Assembly (NCBI GenBank): GCA_024734555.1
Contig: JANPWX010000342.1
Coordinates: 62,001 to 126,000 of the forward strand
DNA: 64,000 bases
DNA from: Trochalopteron elliotii
Lineage: Eukaryota > Chordata > Aves > Passeriformes > Leiothrichidae
Reading direction: 5' to 3'
The notes beneath the pieces were generated by a model. The model saw nothing but the letters and a program-made list of their open reading frames with translations. It did no database searches and had not been told where the DNA came from. Shown here one piece after another: positions 10,987-20,640 of the stretch. Position numbers and translations under genes: made by a program. Position 1 is the stretch's first letter. Every line of letters begins with the position of its first letter.

Positions 10987-11287
10987 TGTAGCCCTGGTTC
11001 CATGCCTGAGGTGTTTTGGTTTTCTGAAATTCTTTTCCCAGGGAGTTTTCTGTAAACAGGAGAAATGTTTTTGTAACTAACTTTGTTATTCATTCCTTTT
11101 CCTTAGGAGGGACTTCTTGATGTCCCTCTGCTCTGACCAATGTGAGTGAAGAGGTTTTGCCTTTGTGTCACCAATCAAATTGGTCTGTGTAAAATAGTAT
11201 AAAAGGAGGCACATCCCAAAAATCAAGGAGTCATTTTCAGCCTTCTAAAGTTCAGAGTCTGTGTCGTTGTGGTGTAAAACAGTGCCA
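10987..11287 (+). mobile_element. Solo LTR, copy 3 (plus)
   Basis: About 301 bp, starting TGTAGCCCTGG and ending AACAGTGCCA. CTCTG precedes it (10982-10986) and follows it (11288-11292), a perfect 5-bp target duplication. The promoter part has CCAATCAAATTGG at about 11171-11183 and TATAAAAG at about 11198. No internal retroviral region is attached. Confidence 0.92.
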
Positions 11288-11345
11288 CTCTGCATTGGAG
11301 CACTTCGTGGTCCATGTGTTGTGTTTGTGAACTCCTGCAATGGAT

Positions 11346-11520
11346 AAACAGTTAATGCTACAAGAATTCCATGATTAGTGGAGTGCACATCCCTGCTACT
11401 TACTCTTGAACTTCATGGACTTTTTACTTTTCTAGAAAAACAGTTAATGCTACAAGAATTCCACCATTATTGGAGGGCACGTCCCTGTTACTTACTCTTG
11501 AACTTCATGGACTTTTTAAT
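11346..11520 (+). repeat. 92-bp tandem duplication, two diverged copies
   Basis: AAACAGTTAATGCTACAAG begins at 11346 and again at 11438. Each copy continues through GAATTCCA, a variable middle, and TTACTCTTGAACTTCATGG, then TTTTTA. The copies differ at several positions, so the duplication is not very recent. It sits about 55 bp downstream of LTR copy 3. Confidence 0.93.
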
Positions 11521-13744
11521 TTTTTTGGTTTTTTGCATGGTTGTTTAGATATTAATTAATTTAGGTATTAAACTGTCGTGGATTTAATAACGAGCAGAAT
11601 GGAAATGGTAAATTAAATTAACTGCTCTGCAGTAAAAACCCCACAAACACATCCCTTCCATCTAGGTTTGATACAACGCAATTAAAAACAGGATAGAGCT
11701 CATCCCTTTGTCTTAATAAGCATGTTAAATTAGCTATTTCCTCCTCAGAGAGAAACACGCTCAGAAACAAACTCCAGAATGTTTAGGAATGGGAAGAGAG
11801 TTGATTTCTTGTCCCCTGCTATTTGTAATCTGTGATTAAGTGGTGTGAAATGGGGCTAAGCCTTCCTGGCGCTGCCTTAGAGCGCTTCCCCCTCCCCTGT
11901 GAGCTCCAAATGTGTCTGGAACAAAAGTAGAGCAAGGCAGGACTAATCTCCATTTTCTCCACAGCCTTGGAAAATCTCTCCTAGTGATGTAAACTCCAAG
12001 CAAAGGCTGTCACATGTTTAATCCCACAAATCTGGAGTTTAGGGAGGGAGGATATAAAAAAAAAGAGAAATGTATGGAACGCCTATATTCCATGGTAAAA
12101 GGAATTGGAAGACGTTTTTCTGTCTGTTCATAAAAATTCAGTTTCTTGGGTCCTTTTTTTTCCATTTGATTGCATTTTTGAAATTGGAAAGCCCACTGAT
12201 CAGAGGTTGGACTGCAAAATGTTTGAGTGGATACCCAGATGTATTATCAAATATGCTTTTAGTGGTGCTAAAAATGAAGTTATTCAGCTGCTTTGCTGTT
12301 GTATTTCCACCTGCAACCACAGGGAAAACCCACCTGCCCATCTACTGTATGAACACTGAGGGATCATTCCCTGCCCTTGATGCTGCAGGAATAAAAGCAT
12401 TACTATGAATAAAACCTTGATTTGGAAGTTCTCTAAGTCTGATTGCATTGATGTGATCATGACTTCGACCTGTTTGCCAGTTTGATTTGGAAATGATCCA
12501 CACTGTGCCTCTTTTTCTTTTAATCTCCTGTTGTGCAGCCAAAAATAAGTTTATTTTATTTACTCTGATTTTTACTTGCATCAGAATAAAAGGAGACACG
12601 GTGCTGTCGTACCAGGTAAACTTCTTTTCCCTGTGGAATTGTGGATACTTGTGGTTCAGTGTGCTGTAATAAGCAAAGTTTTGCTGAAGCAAGGTCATAA
12701 AACAGATTATTATTTTCTTAACAGTGATAGAGACACACAGGAGACACCATAGAACAATAAAAAGAGGAAAATTCAGGATCTTAAGGTGGCTGGAAGCAGA
12801 TGTGTAAATGGAACCCACCAAAATGAAAGGTCATTTCTAAATAATAAATATACAGTGCACTTTAGGGCTATAAGTTGCTGGAGAGACCTAATGGTGAGGC
12901 AGAGAACAAAAGAAATTGGAAGCAGAATATTGTCAGAAGCAGGAAACAGTAAAATAATTGAGGGTCACCGAATATCTGGGGATACTGATTAAATGAGAGA
13001 AATGGGAGCTTAACTGTGGTGCAGAACTACAGATTTTAAACCTGTTTTGGAGGTAATTTGGCCATGGCAGCAGATCCTTGGGCAGGGAATGTTGGAGCCA
13101 ATCTTTTGGGTAGTACTGACCTCCTAGGGATTTATGGAGGGCTTTTTTTGGTGAGAAACCCCCACTGAACTTGTTTATTTTCTTATAGTAACATAGAGGT
13201 AGAACAAGTCTTTCCTGAGGTGGTGTTCTTTATAATAGAAGCTGCATGCCTTGGTTTTAGTCAGGTTCACATGATGGGGATGTGGGATCTCCTCCTGCCT
13301 CCAACAGAAAAAGCAAAATATCAGCTCTGTGCCCAGGGCAGGGAGAATTCTGTCTCCAGGGCCAGCTGCACTCCACAGCCTCACCTTTGGAAAGCAGCAG
13401 CTTTGATTAAAAAAGGGCAAACCAGCAGGAGCCATTTCCATGGCCTGGAAAAATTTAATCTCCTTGACTGTGATCCTGGAGTTTGGTCCAGAGGAGTTTG
13501 TCGTGGTGCAGAAGTGAAATACTGGAGCGTTGCCTTGCTGCTTTCATTTGTAGAAGACATGAAGGTCCTAATGCAAAATTAAATTCTTCAGTGAGTGGCA
13601 GCAGTTTATTGATCTACAGAAATGTGCTGTGGTTAATAATTCTTTTGTGAAAAGTATTTGGTTTGTTATTAAGCATTATTGAAGTTTCCTGATTCGTTCA
13701 TCTTCTCTTTTCCAGTTTCTTCTGATCATGGCACACCACAAGGG
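11521..13744. other. Unique DNA, no gene seen
   Basis: No repeat or supported exon. The 159-residue minus-strand frame at 12342-12821 is the longest non-repeat frame in the window. It shows no domain or splice context, and a frame of that length is expected by chance in 64 kb. Confidence 0.4.
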
Positions 13745-14032
13745 CCTGGAGCGAGTGGACAAGAGGAAATGGGTTTAAATTGAAAAGGAGCACATTTAGA
13801 TGGGGTATTTGGGAAGGAATTCCTCCCTGTAAGGGTGGGGAGGCCCTGGAATAGAATTCCCAGAGAAGCTGTGGCTGCCCCTGGATCCCTGACAGTGTCC
13901 AAGGCCAGGTTGGACAGGGCTTGGAGCAGCCTGGGACAGTGGAAGGTGTCCCTGCCCATGGCACGGGGTGGAATTGGATGATTTTTAAGGTCCCTTCCAA
14001 CCCAAACCATCCTGGAATTCTGTGATTCAAAT
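13745..14032 (+). mobile_element. CR1 LINE 3' fragment, longer copy
   Basis: Plus-strand CR1 of about 290 bp. It starts at GGACAAGAGGAAATGG in the end of the reverse transcriptase region. It continues through GGGAAGGAATTCCTCCCTGT and GTCCCTGCCCATGG to CCCTTCCAACCCAAACCAT and the GGAATTCTGTGATTC tail. The candidate exon at 14160 lies 128 bp downstream. Confidence 0.95.
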
Positions 14033-14159
14033 CATGTAAGTTCATGTCTTTTATTTACCTGGACCGCTTTTAGGGATCTGGACTTTTCCAATACTCTGTT
14101 GTAGAACACCAACACCTCTATTCCAATGTCTCATATTGTGTTTGACTCTTATTTTTCAG

Positions 14160-14214
14160 TGGAATGAAAGCATTTAAAATTGAAATTTGTAACTACCATA
14201 ATCACTCTGTGAAG
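14160..14214 (+). CDS. Candidate 55-nt internal coding exon
   Basis: An excellent acceptor (TTTGACTCTTATTTTTCAG) and donor (GTGAAG/GTAAAT) surround 55 nt. Only one of three frames is open, with one split base at the start and phase 0 at the end. It encodes GMKAFKIEICNYHNHSVK. The open frame is the one needed to follow the exon ending at 10175 (AG joined to T gives Ser), and its end phase fits the terminal exon at 15961. The exon is short, so chance cannot be excluded. The protein is not recognised. Confidence 0.3.
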
Positions 14215-15960
14215 GTAAATCCAGTAATTACCAGTGTTCCAGTAAAGAATTTGGCTCTGTGGCTCCTCAGCATACAGTGGATGTTCACAGTAGAGTTGTT
14301 CTACAGCAGGTACTGACTAATAATGGAAGCACTTCCTTTTGATTAGCTAATTGTACCTGTTAATTAAACTCACTTAATCACAGTGCCTTCTATCTAAACC
14401 TTGTTGTGAGGAATATTTCTTAATGTACACATGACTTGTTTGGGTGCATAATTCCACTGCATGTTGTTTATTAATAATTCAGAGCCAAGGTGCTGGTGTA
14501 ATTTCCCCAGTAATATCCTTGGTGGGTTCTACTCATTCAGGGCATTTTCATTTTAAGGAAGAAAAAGAGATTTTCCTTTTAAAGAGGCTCCACTGCTGTA
14601 ATTGGCTTCAGTGGAGCCTCAGTGATTCTCACCAGCATTTGTTTGCATCATCAAAGGCATTTAAAAATCTGATCTCGTGAAGAGCAAACAATGTGATACT
14701 AAAACTAAGTCAAGCTCATTGCTGCATGAAATTCCCTCTGAAAACTCCATTTTCCCCGCCTTTTCCTCTCTCTTCTGCCATGAGAAAGGCTGGAGACTTG
14801 GTGACTCAAAGTGCCCACATGCTCTTGTCATCCTTGGGTGGTCCTACCCTCCTCCTGATGGCTTCCCAAACCCAGCCTGGAAATCCACCTGGGAGCACTG
14901 GGAATGTTCTTTTTAGAGCAGCAAGTTTCCTCCAAAGCAATGAGTGCACCCATTTATCAGAATTTTTAGTTTATCTAAATTGTTATAGTTTTTAAAGACA
15001 AGTTTGAAGCAGGAAAGTGGGAAGCAAAACTGATTCGCTATTGAAAAATGTTTATTTTTAAAGAGAAAGTTGTTTTCTTTTAAAATTAATTTTATTTAGC
15101 CTTTATTTTAGTTCATCACCAATCAGGCTGGACCTTTGGCTTTTTGAATGCAGTTCTCTTATTTAGAGATACCTCTGAAGTGAGTCATTTAAGCTGTAGA
15201 AAATGGAATAGCAGCACTTTAATTTTTAATTATTTTGTAGGATGTGTTGAAAAAAGAATGTATGACTGCAGTATATTCAATATGTGCATCACTCTACCAT
15301 TTATTAGGTTTCAGCTATGTTTGAACTTCCAAAAAATGGGCAAATTGGTGGTGCTGTAGCTGAAAGAGAAGCACAATGGTCGCTAATAAAGCATGAAAAC
15401 CCAGCCTCTCATCTATTTCAGCCCAATCAGAATTGTCCTGGAGCAGAGTTCATCTGCTCTGCCAGTTCCTCCCCTTCACCTCCACTAAATGTCAGAACCT
15501 CTGAGGGATCACAGCTCGGCCTCAGGAGGTGGGAATAAGCCAGCGTGGCACAAATATGAAAACAGAGTAAATAAATACCCACAGCACTGCAGTGCTGGGA
15601 CAGGAACCATGATCAGATCCATAACGTCCAGCTCCAGAGGCACTCCTCGAAGAGCAAAAGTGGTTTTGTTGCTTCAAATGGCATTAAAAAAAAAAAAAAG
15701 GTAAATTGCCTTTGCCTGGGCATCGTGCTTGTCTGATTTAAGAGCTGCTTAACTCCCTGTCTGAAAGGCCAGTTCCAATTCTTGCCCATGTGATTCACCC
15801 AGAGTGCAGGGAGCTGGGAGAGATAAAAAGCTTGTAGGGCTGTTAACACTATTTTATGTTGGAATTGATGCACCAGGCTGCCAAGTAGCACAGATGCTTA
15901 ATACACTCAATTTGTAAAGGAGATTTTAATCTTCACGAGTACATCTCTTTTCACTTTCAG
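14215..15960. other. Unique DNA, probable intron if the exon chain is real
   Basis: No repeats are apparent. An additional acceptor-like site (TTATTAGGTTTCAG) near 15315 opens frames, but they have no good donor. Confidence 0.35.
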
Positions 15961-16074
15961 TCCCCAGCTCTCCTCAGTGAGGAGAAATATTCAGCCAGGC
16001 TGAGGACACTAAACCAGCTTAAAAAAAAGAAAAAGAAGCCTCCAGGCCCTGAGATGGCCACTAATGGATCTTGA
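15961..16074 (+). CDS. Candidate terminal coding exon with stop codon
   Basis: After a strong acceptor (ACATCTCTTTTCACTTTCAG) the only open frame runs 37 codons to TGA at 16072-16074. It encodes SPALLSEEKYSARLRTLNQL, then a run of lysines, then PPGPEMATNGS. A basic run followed by a short polar tail is common at the C-termini of intracellular proteins. The other two frames stop within six to fourteen codons. The phase agrees with the exon ending at 14214. No AATAAA was found close downstream, so a 3' UTR end cannot be placed. The protein is not recognised. Confidence 0.33.
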   Translation, partial: SPALLSEEKYSARLRTLNQLKKKKKKPPGPEMATNGS

Positions 16075-16983
16075 AGTTCGCCTGTGAAAGCCCCTGATAT
16101 TCAAGTGTATAAATTCCAGTTTATTTCAGGAAATCACCACAGGATGTGAGGCAAAAAGCTGGACAAGGCAGCAAAGCCTCCTAGGAAATGGGGTTATTTG
16201 GAATGGTCAGGACTGAAATTCAGCTCCTGAGAGGAGTCAGGGCTTGGGGGAGCTGGAGAGAAAAGGTGAGGAATATTCTGCTTTTATCCTTTGGTATTTT
16301 TGTCTCTATAATTAGGGAGGAGCACAGTCTGTAAGCTCCAGGTTGAGATTTTTAATTAATGTGGGGGTTTGTTTTTAAGTGTGGGTGAATTCAGCCATAA
16401 TCTGGTAAAGTGTTTTTTCCTTGGCTATAACAAATGTATTTTTCTTTGGGACATTGTTAAAATAACATCACTAGATCTGTTCTCCAACATCATTCCCTCA
16501 TGGCTGCATTCCCACCCTCTGACAGTGTGGTGTCTGTATTTATGAGTTATTTCAGGACATTTCACACCCTTTTCAGATTTAACATTTGGTTCGTGGTTGG
16601 AGGTTTAAATCTGGCTCCTGCATAACCAAAAGCTGGGCAGTGGGATTTGTGACCTTTGAAAGCTCCACACGAGGAAGGGATTTGTGATAAAAAATATCTG
16701 TAATGGTCAAGAGCCCAAGGGGAGAGTGGGCACCATGAAATTATTGGATGGCAAGGAGCAAAGTCCATGCCCAGCAATTCTTTGTAGGGACTGGTTTGCA
16801 TTTGGGAGTTGCAGCTACTCAAGGGTGTTTAATTCTGGGGTTCAAACTCCCAAAGGGGATTGGTGCTTTGGAAAATGGCAGGAATACTGGGGGGGTTGTT
16901 TGCCAGGGAAAGAGTTGCTGCAGTTGTTGGTCAAAAATCTCAAAATCCAGTCAGGTCAATGCAGTGACTGTTATCAATCCAGT
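16075..16983. other. Unique DNA, possible 3' UTR then intergenic
   Basis: If the exon before it is real, the first part would be 3' UTR. No canonical poly(A) signal was noticed and no repeat is seen. Open frames at 16684-17107 run into the triplet array and are not supported. Confidence 0.35.
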
Positions 16984-17008
16984 GATGATGTCGTCGTCGT
17001 CGTCGTCG

Positions 17009-17054
<46 letters not shown>
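16984..17054 (+). repeat. (TCG)n-(TCA)n trinucleotide array
   Basis: About seven TCG units (16991-17010) are followed by about 15 TCA units (17011-17054). The change from TCG to TCA is the expected result of CpG deamination on the opposite strand, followed by expansion of the changed unit. The long poly-Ser and poly-Val/Ile frames over it are repeat translation. Confidence 0.96.
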
Positions 17055-17354
17055 TACTGACCAGCTCATCCAAGGTCCAGGCAGGTGAACTGACTCGTTC
17101 TCAGTGACTTCATCAGGACTTGTATTAAGCCCATGGTGAAAATTTAACTTTTAGTGAACAAAGTTCTGGTACAGAACACAAACACATTTTCATCCTTATA
17201 CAAATACACCATATTTGGGTGGATTGACAGCTGGTAAAAGTTGTATTTCTGCATTTTATCCCTTTGCAGTCCATGGGTGTGTCTCCCTCTAATTCAGGAA
17301 GGGGGATTTAGCCATTTCCCATATAACATTTTCTTTTATTCTGTCTGTCAGGGC

Positions 17355-17416
17355 CAAGGGTTGGACTTGTTGATCCTTGAGGGTTCTTTCCAACTCAGCT
17401 TTTTCTGTGATTTGTT
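17355..17416 (+). mobile_element. CR1 LINE terminal remnant
   Basis: About 60 bp resembling the extreme 3' end of the CR1 subfamily that ends GGTTGGACTTGATGATCTT. Here it reads GGTTGGACTTGTTGATCCTT, then TTCTTTCCAACTCAGC and a CTGTGATT tail. It is short and diverged. Confidence 0.7.
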
Positions 17417-18394
17417 ATGGCTAAAATGATTCATCTACCTCAATCTCCCCGTTTTCCTTCCTCCTTTCAGGCTAAATGACACCATTTGTTTGGCTCTGTA
17501 CTGACTCTGGTGGGAGCATTGCTCAGATGGTGACTAATTTGATGAACATCACGTCATTAAACCCAAAAACCCTCCTGAGAAAGCACTGCAAACCACGGTT
17601 GAAATTCCTAGAAACACAAGTGGTGAGTGTTTAATCCCATTATATTGGATAAGCTTCTCTTGGGTGGGTGTGTTCAGAGTCAGACCTCCCTTAATTATCA
17701 TTTTTTGGCTGATTTCTGGTCTGGGTCACAGATCTAGACTGGCGTGACCTGTCTGACACATTCAAAACTCTACTGAAGTGCTTGCCAAAGCAGGATTGCC
17801 GTGCCTGATGCCTGTGAGCAGCAAAGGAGGTGCTGCTAAAGGTGTTTCATCCATTTTGCAAGCTCTGGGGATGAAGCCTATTTAAATATCCACAGGTTAG
17901 GCAGCGCTCTTCATTCCTGCTTCCTGGAGCATGACAGGGAATCTCACCCGCTACCCAAGTGCAAATAAATACAATCATCACTCCTATCATCATGGATTTT
18001 CCGCTTTGCTTACCCAGCCCTCAGCTCTGAGACATGCTCAGACTCCAATGACTCCTGTAACAAATGTGAGAAGTGGCTCTTAGGGCTGCAGAGTGGATTC
18101 ATTTGTAATTTTGCTGTTTAAGCTGCTCTAACGGTGCTGCATCACTGTTTTTTTGTTGGTTTTGTTTGGTTTTTTTAAGGAACAAGTTGTTGTGGCTGCT
18201 GCTACACACATAACTCCAAAAAGCTTTGTGGTAATAATACAGATAAGCCAACGCTGCTCATAGAAAAAAAATCCAGTGTTTATAATAGCTGGAGAACATT
18301 CCTATTTGTATTTCAAATTTCCCTTGTACACGGCGGCAGGAATTGATTTCACGCCGGCCTCGGTGCTTGGGCTGTGCTGTCTTTGCTCTTGCAG
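17417..18394. other. Unique DNA with a small CpG-containing patch
   Basis: Ordinary single-copy sequence. From about 18330 to 18360 it becomes locally CpG-containing (CACGGCGGCAGG, CACGCCGGCCTCGG) just ahead of an acceptor-like site. Confidence 0.35.
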
Positions 18395-18458
18395 GGAGAA
18401 GAGGCATTTGAATGAAGAAGATCCTGTTGTTCTCCTTGTCACATTTGCTCCTGTCTGA
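18395..18458 (+). CDS. Weak candidate short terminal exon
   Basis: A strong acceptor (GCTGTCTTTGCTCTTGCAG) is followed by one open frame, EKRHLNEEDPVVLLVTFAPV and a stop. The other two frames close within seven codons. There is no partner exon with matching phase nearby, so this is mainly a splice-site observation. Confidence 0.15.
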
Positions 18459-18721
18459 AACGAAAAGGACGAGGAATGGGAAGGAAACTTCCCCCATCTT
18501 TCTTTGAGGTGTGGGTAAAATCCCTGCCAGCAGCAGCGGCGGCTCTCAGGGGCGGCACGTGGGATTGGGATGACAGTGGCTCCTGGCTTTGTGACAAGGT
18601 GGGGATGGCTCAGGGGACAGCTGGGGTGGGATGTGGGGGCTCTTCTCCATGGGTCCTGCCAAATGGATGTCTGGAATGGGAGGGAGCTGAAGGAAGGGGC
18701 TGCTGTGGGGAGGTGAAACTG

Positions 18722-19018
18722 CAGGATGGTTTAGGTTGGAAAAGAACCATAAGATCAAGTCCAACCATTCCCTATGACCAGCACCAACCCAAGTGCCACA
18801 GATTTAAATCCCCCCAGGGATGGGGACTCCACCACTGCCCTGGGCAGCTGTGTCAGGGCTGGACAGCCCTTTCAGTGAAGACATTTTTTGAAATACAAAA
18901 AAAACTTCCCTGGTGCAACCTGAAGCTGTTTCCTCTTGTTCTATCGCTCGTTACCTGGGAAAAGAGACCAACCCCACCTGGCTCCAGCCTCCCTTCAGGG
19001 AGCTGCAGGGAGTGAGAA
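18722..19018 (-). mobile_element. CR1 LINE fragment (minus), host of a nested pair
   Basis: Minus-strand CR1 of the subfamily ending AGGTTGGAAAAGAACC. It runs through CAAGTCCAACCATTCC, the TCCACCACTGCCCTGGGCAG block and the GAAGCTGTTTCCTCTTGTTC block to GGGAGCTGCAGGGAGTGAG. A second CR1 starts directly after it. The 179- and 142-residue frames here are CR1-derived. Confidence 0.9.
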
Positions 19019-19202
19019 TCCCCAAATCACTGAGGTTGGAAAAGCCCTCCAAGACCGTGGAGTCCAACCCATCCCCACCTTGTCCACCAGCCCAGAGCAC
19101 TGAGTGTCCAATCCTTCCTTGGAAGCCTCCAGGGATGGGCACTCCAAACCCCCCTGGGCAGCCCCTTCCAATCCCTGACCACCCTTTCCATGGGGAAATG
19201 GC
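19019..19202 (-). mobile_element. CR1 LINE fragment (minus), apparently nested
   Basis: A second minus-strand CR1 3' end. It runs from TCACTGAGGTTGGAAAAGCC through CCACCAGCCCAGAGCAC to CCACCCTTTCCATGGGG. It is flanked by AGTGAGAATCCCCAA (19011-19025, overlapping its edge) and AGTGAGAATGCCCCAA (19203-19218). That pattern suggests insertion with a target duplication, or a duplication between two CR1 copies. Confidence 0.88.
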
Positions 19203-19218
19203 AGTGAGAATGCCCCAA

Positions 19219-20400
19219 GATTCCCAACAAAATCCAAACAATCCAGTTGCAGCTGCAGCTCTTGGGGCACAATGTCCCTGGCCATGGAAAAAGGAGCAAA
19301 CATGTCTGAGTCGGGAAAAGTCCATCGCGACCCAGAGATGATTAAAAATACAGAATAAAAACTTACCTGGAGGGGCTCGTGAGCACATCAAGGGTCTTTG
19401 TGCCAAATGATTTTATAATGGCTGAGGAAGAAATTATTTATTAGTTCATCAAACATAAAGGAATAGTTAATGAGGGCATTCATTATAATCTTTGTTGTGG
19501 CACATAATTAGCAAGCTCTGCTTCTGTCTCAGTGCTGTTGCTGAGCACGTCTGGGAGAGTAAAATGTGTGATTTATAACAATATTACAAGCCACAATATT
19601 CCCCCCCCCCAAAATTAATGAATCCTAGCAGAGAAAAACAGGGAATGCATTTACCAAGATCTGAGTCTGCTTCTAAAATAGCAAACTGTGAACCAGCAGC
19701 TGTTTTCTTGCAAGTCTTGCATTTTTTTCTCAAAATTTGGGACATTTCAGCCTGGTGGAAATCACGTTTCTAGCAATGATCATCATGACTGGAGAGTTTA
19801 GGTTATTCATAACATGCAGAACTTTTCTGTTCAACTTTTAGTCCATCCTTCATTTCTAGGGAAGCTTTTGATTTTATGAGGCATTGGGTCTCCAACTCCA
19901 AAATTCCAGGCCTTACAAGGAAACCTCTCACTGAGCAGGAAATGGAACCTGACCTTTAAATTTGGGCCTTCATCATCTTCTTAAAATGTAACAATTCCTC
20001 CGTGGTTGTTTCAAACCCTCAAAGTGCTGACCACTAAAAAATTCCCGAATCCTCACTCACTAACATTAATTTAAGGCTATTAACTGCTAACAGAATTTCA
20101 CCTCCATCAGAGTCTACAGCACAGAATTTATGCTAAAAAAACATTTTATGGGCTTCTAATTTTGTAAGTGCAATAACAGAATGGCTCATGATCTTATTAG
20201 GGTCATTGAATAATATTCACGTCTGTCTTTTTTTTTTTTTTTAATCTTTTTTTTCTTCTAAATTCTGCCAAGGTGGCTATTTTTACTTCTTTTAACAGAG
20301 TCTAAAATACAGAATTCTGAATAGATATCACATACCTGGATAAATAACATGGGGATTTGGGGGCTTTTTTGGTTTTTTTCGTGCATTATAGTCCTTTTTG
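19219..20400. other. Unique DNA with short homopolymer runs
   Basis: No supported gene. It contains a C10 run at 19601-19610 and a T-rich run near 20228-20253. Confidence 0.4.
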
Positions 20401-20640
20401 AAAACAAATGGCCTCAAGTTGGGTTGGGAAGGTTCAAGTTGGATTTTAGGAAAAATCTCTTCCCTGGAGGAGTGGTGAAGGACTGGAAGAGGCTGCCTGG
20501 AGCAGTGCTGGAATCACCATCCATGGAAGAGCTCAAAAGATGCATTGCAGCTCTCTGGGATGTGATTTTGTGGGAATGGGGATATTCAAAGGTTGGACTT
20601 GATGATCTTAGAGGTCTCTTCCAGCCTTAATGATAATGAA
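20401..20640 (+). mobile_element. CR1 LINE 3' fragment (plus)
   Basis: Starts at AAATGGCCTCAAGTTGG. It passes TTAGGAAAAATCTCTTCCC, GGAAGAGGCTGCCTGG and CATCCATGGAAGAGCTCAA, and ends GGTTGGACTTGATGATCTT, then TCTTCCAGCCTTAATGATAA. The 93-residue frame over it is CR1 sequence. Confidence 0.93.

Noticed and set aside
12342..12821. 159-residue minus-strand open frame
   Set aside because: No domain, no splice context, AT-rich composition. One or two frames of this length are expected by chance in 64 kb.
18476..19406. Overlapping frames of 142-179 residues on both strands
   Set aside because: They translate two CR1 fragments; no reverse transcriptase core motif survives.
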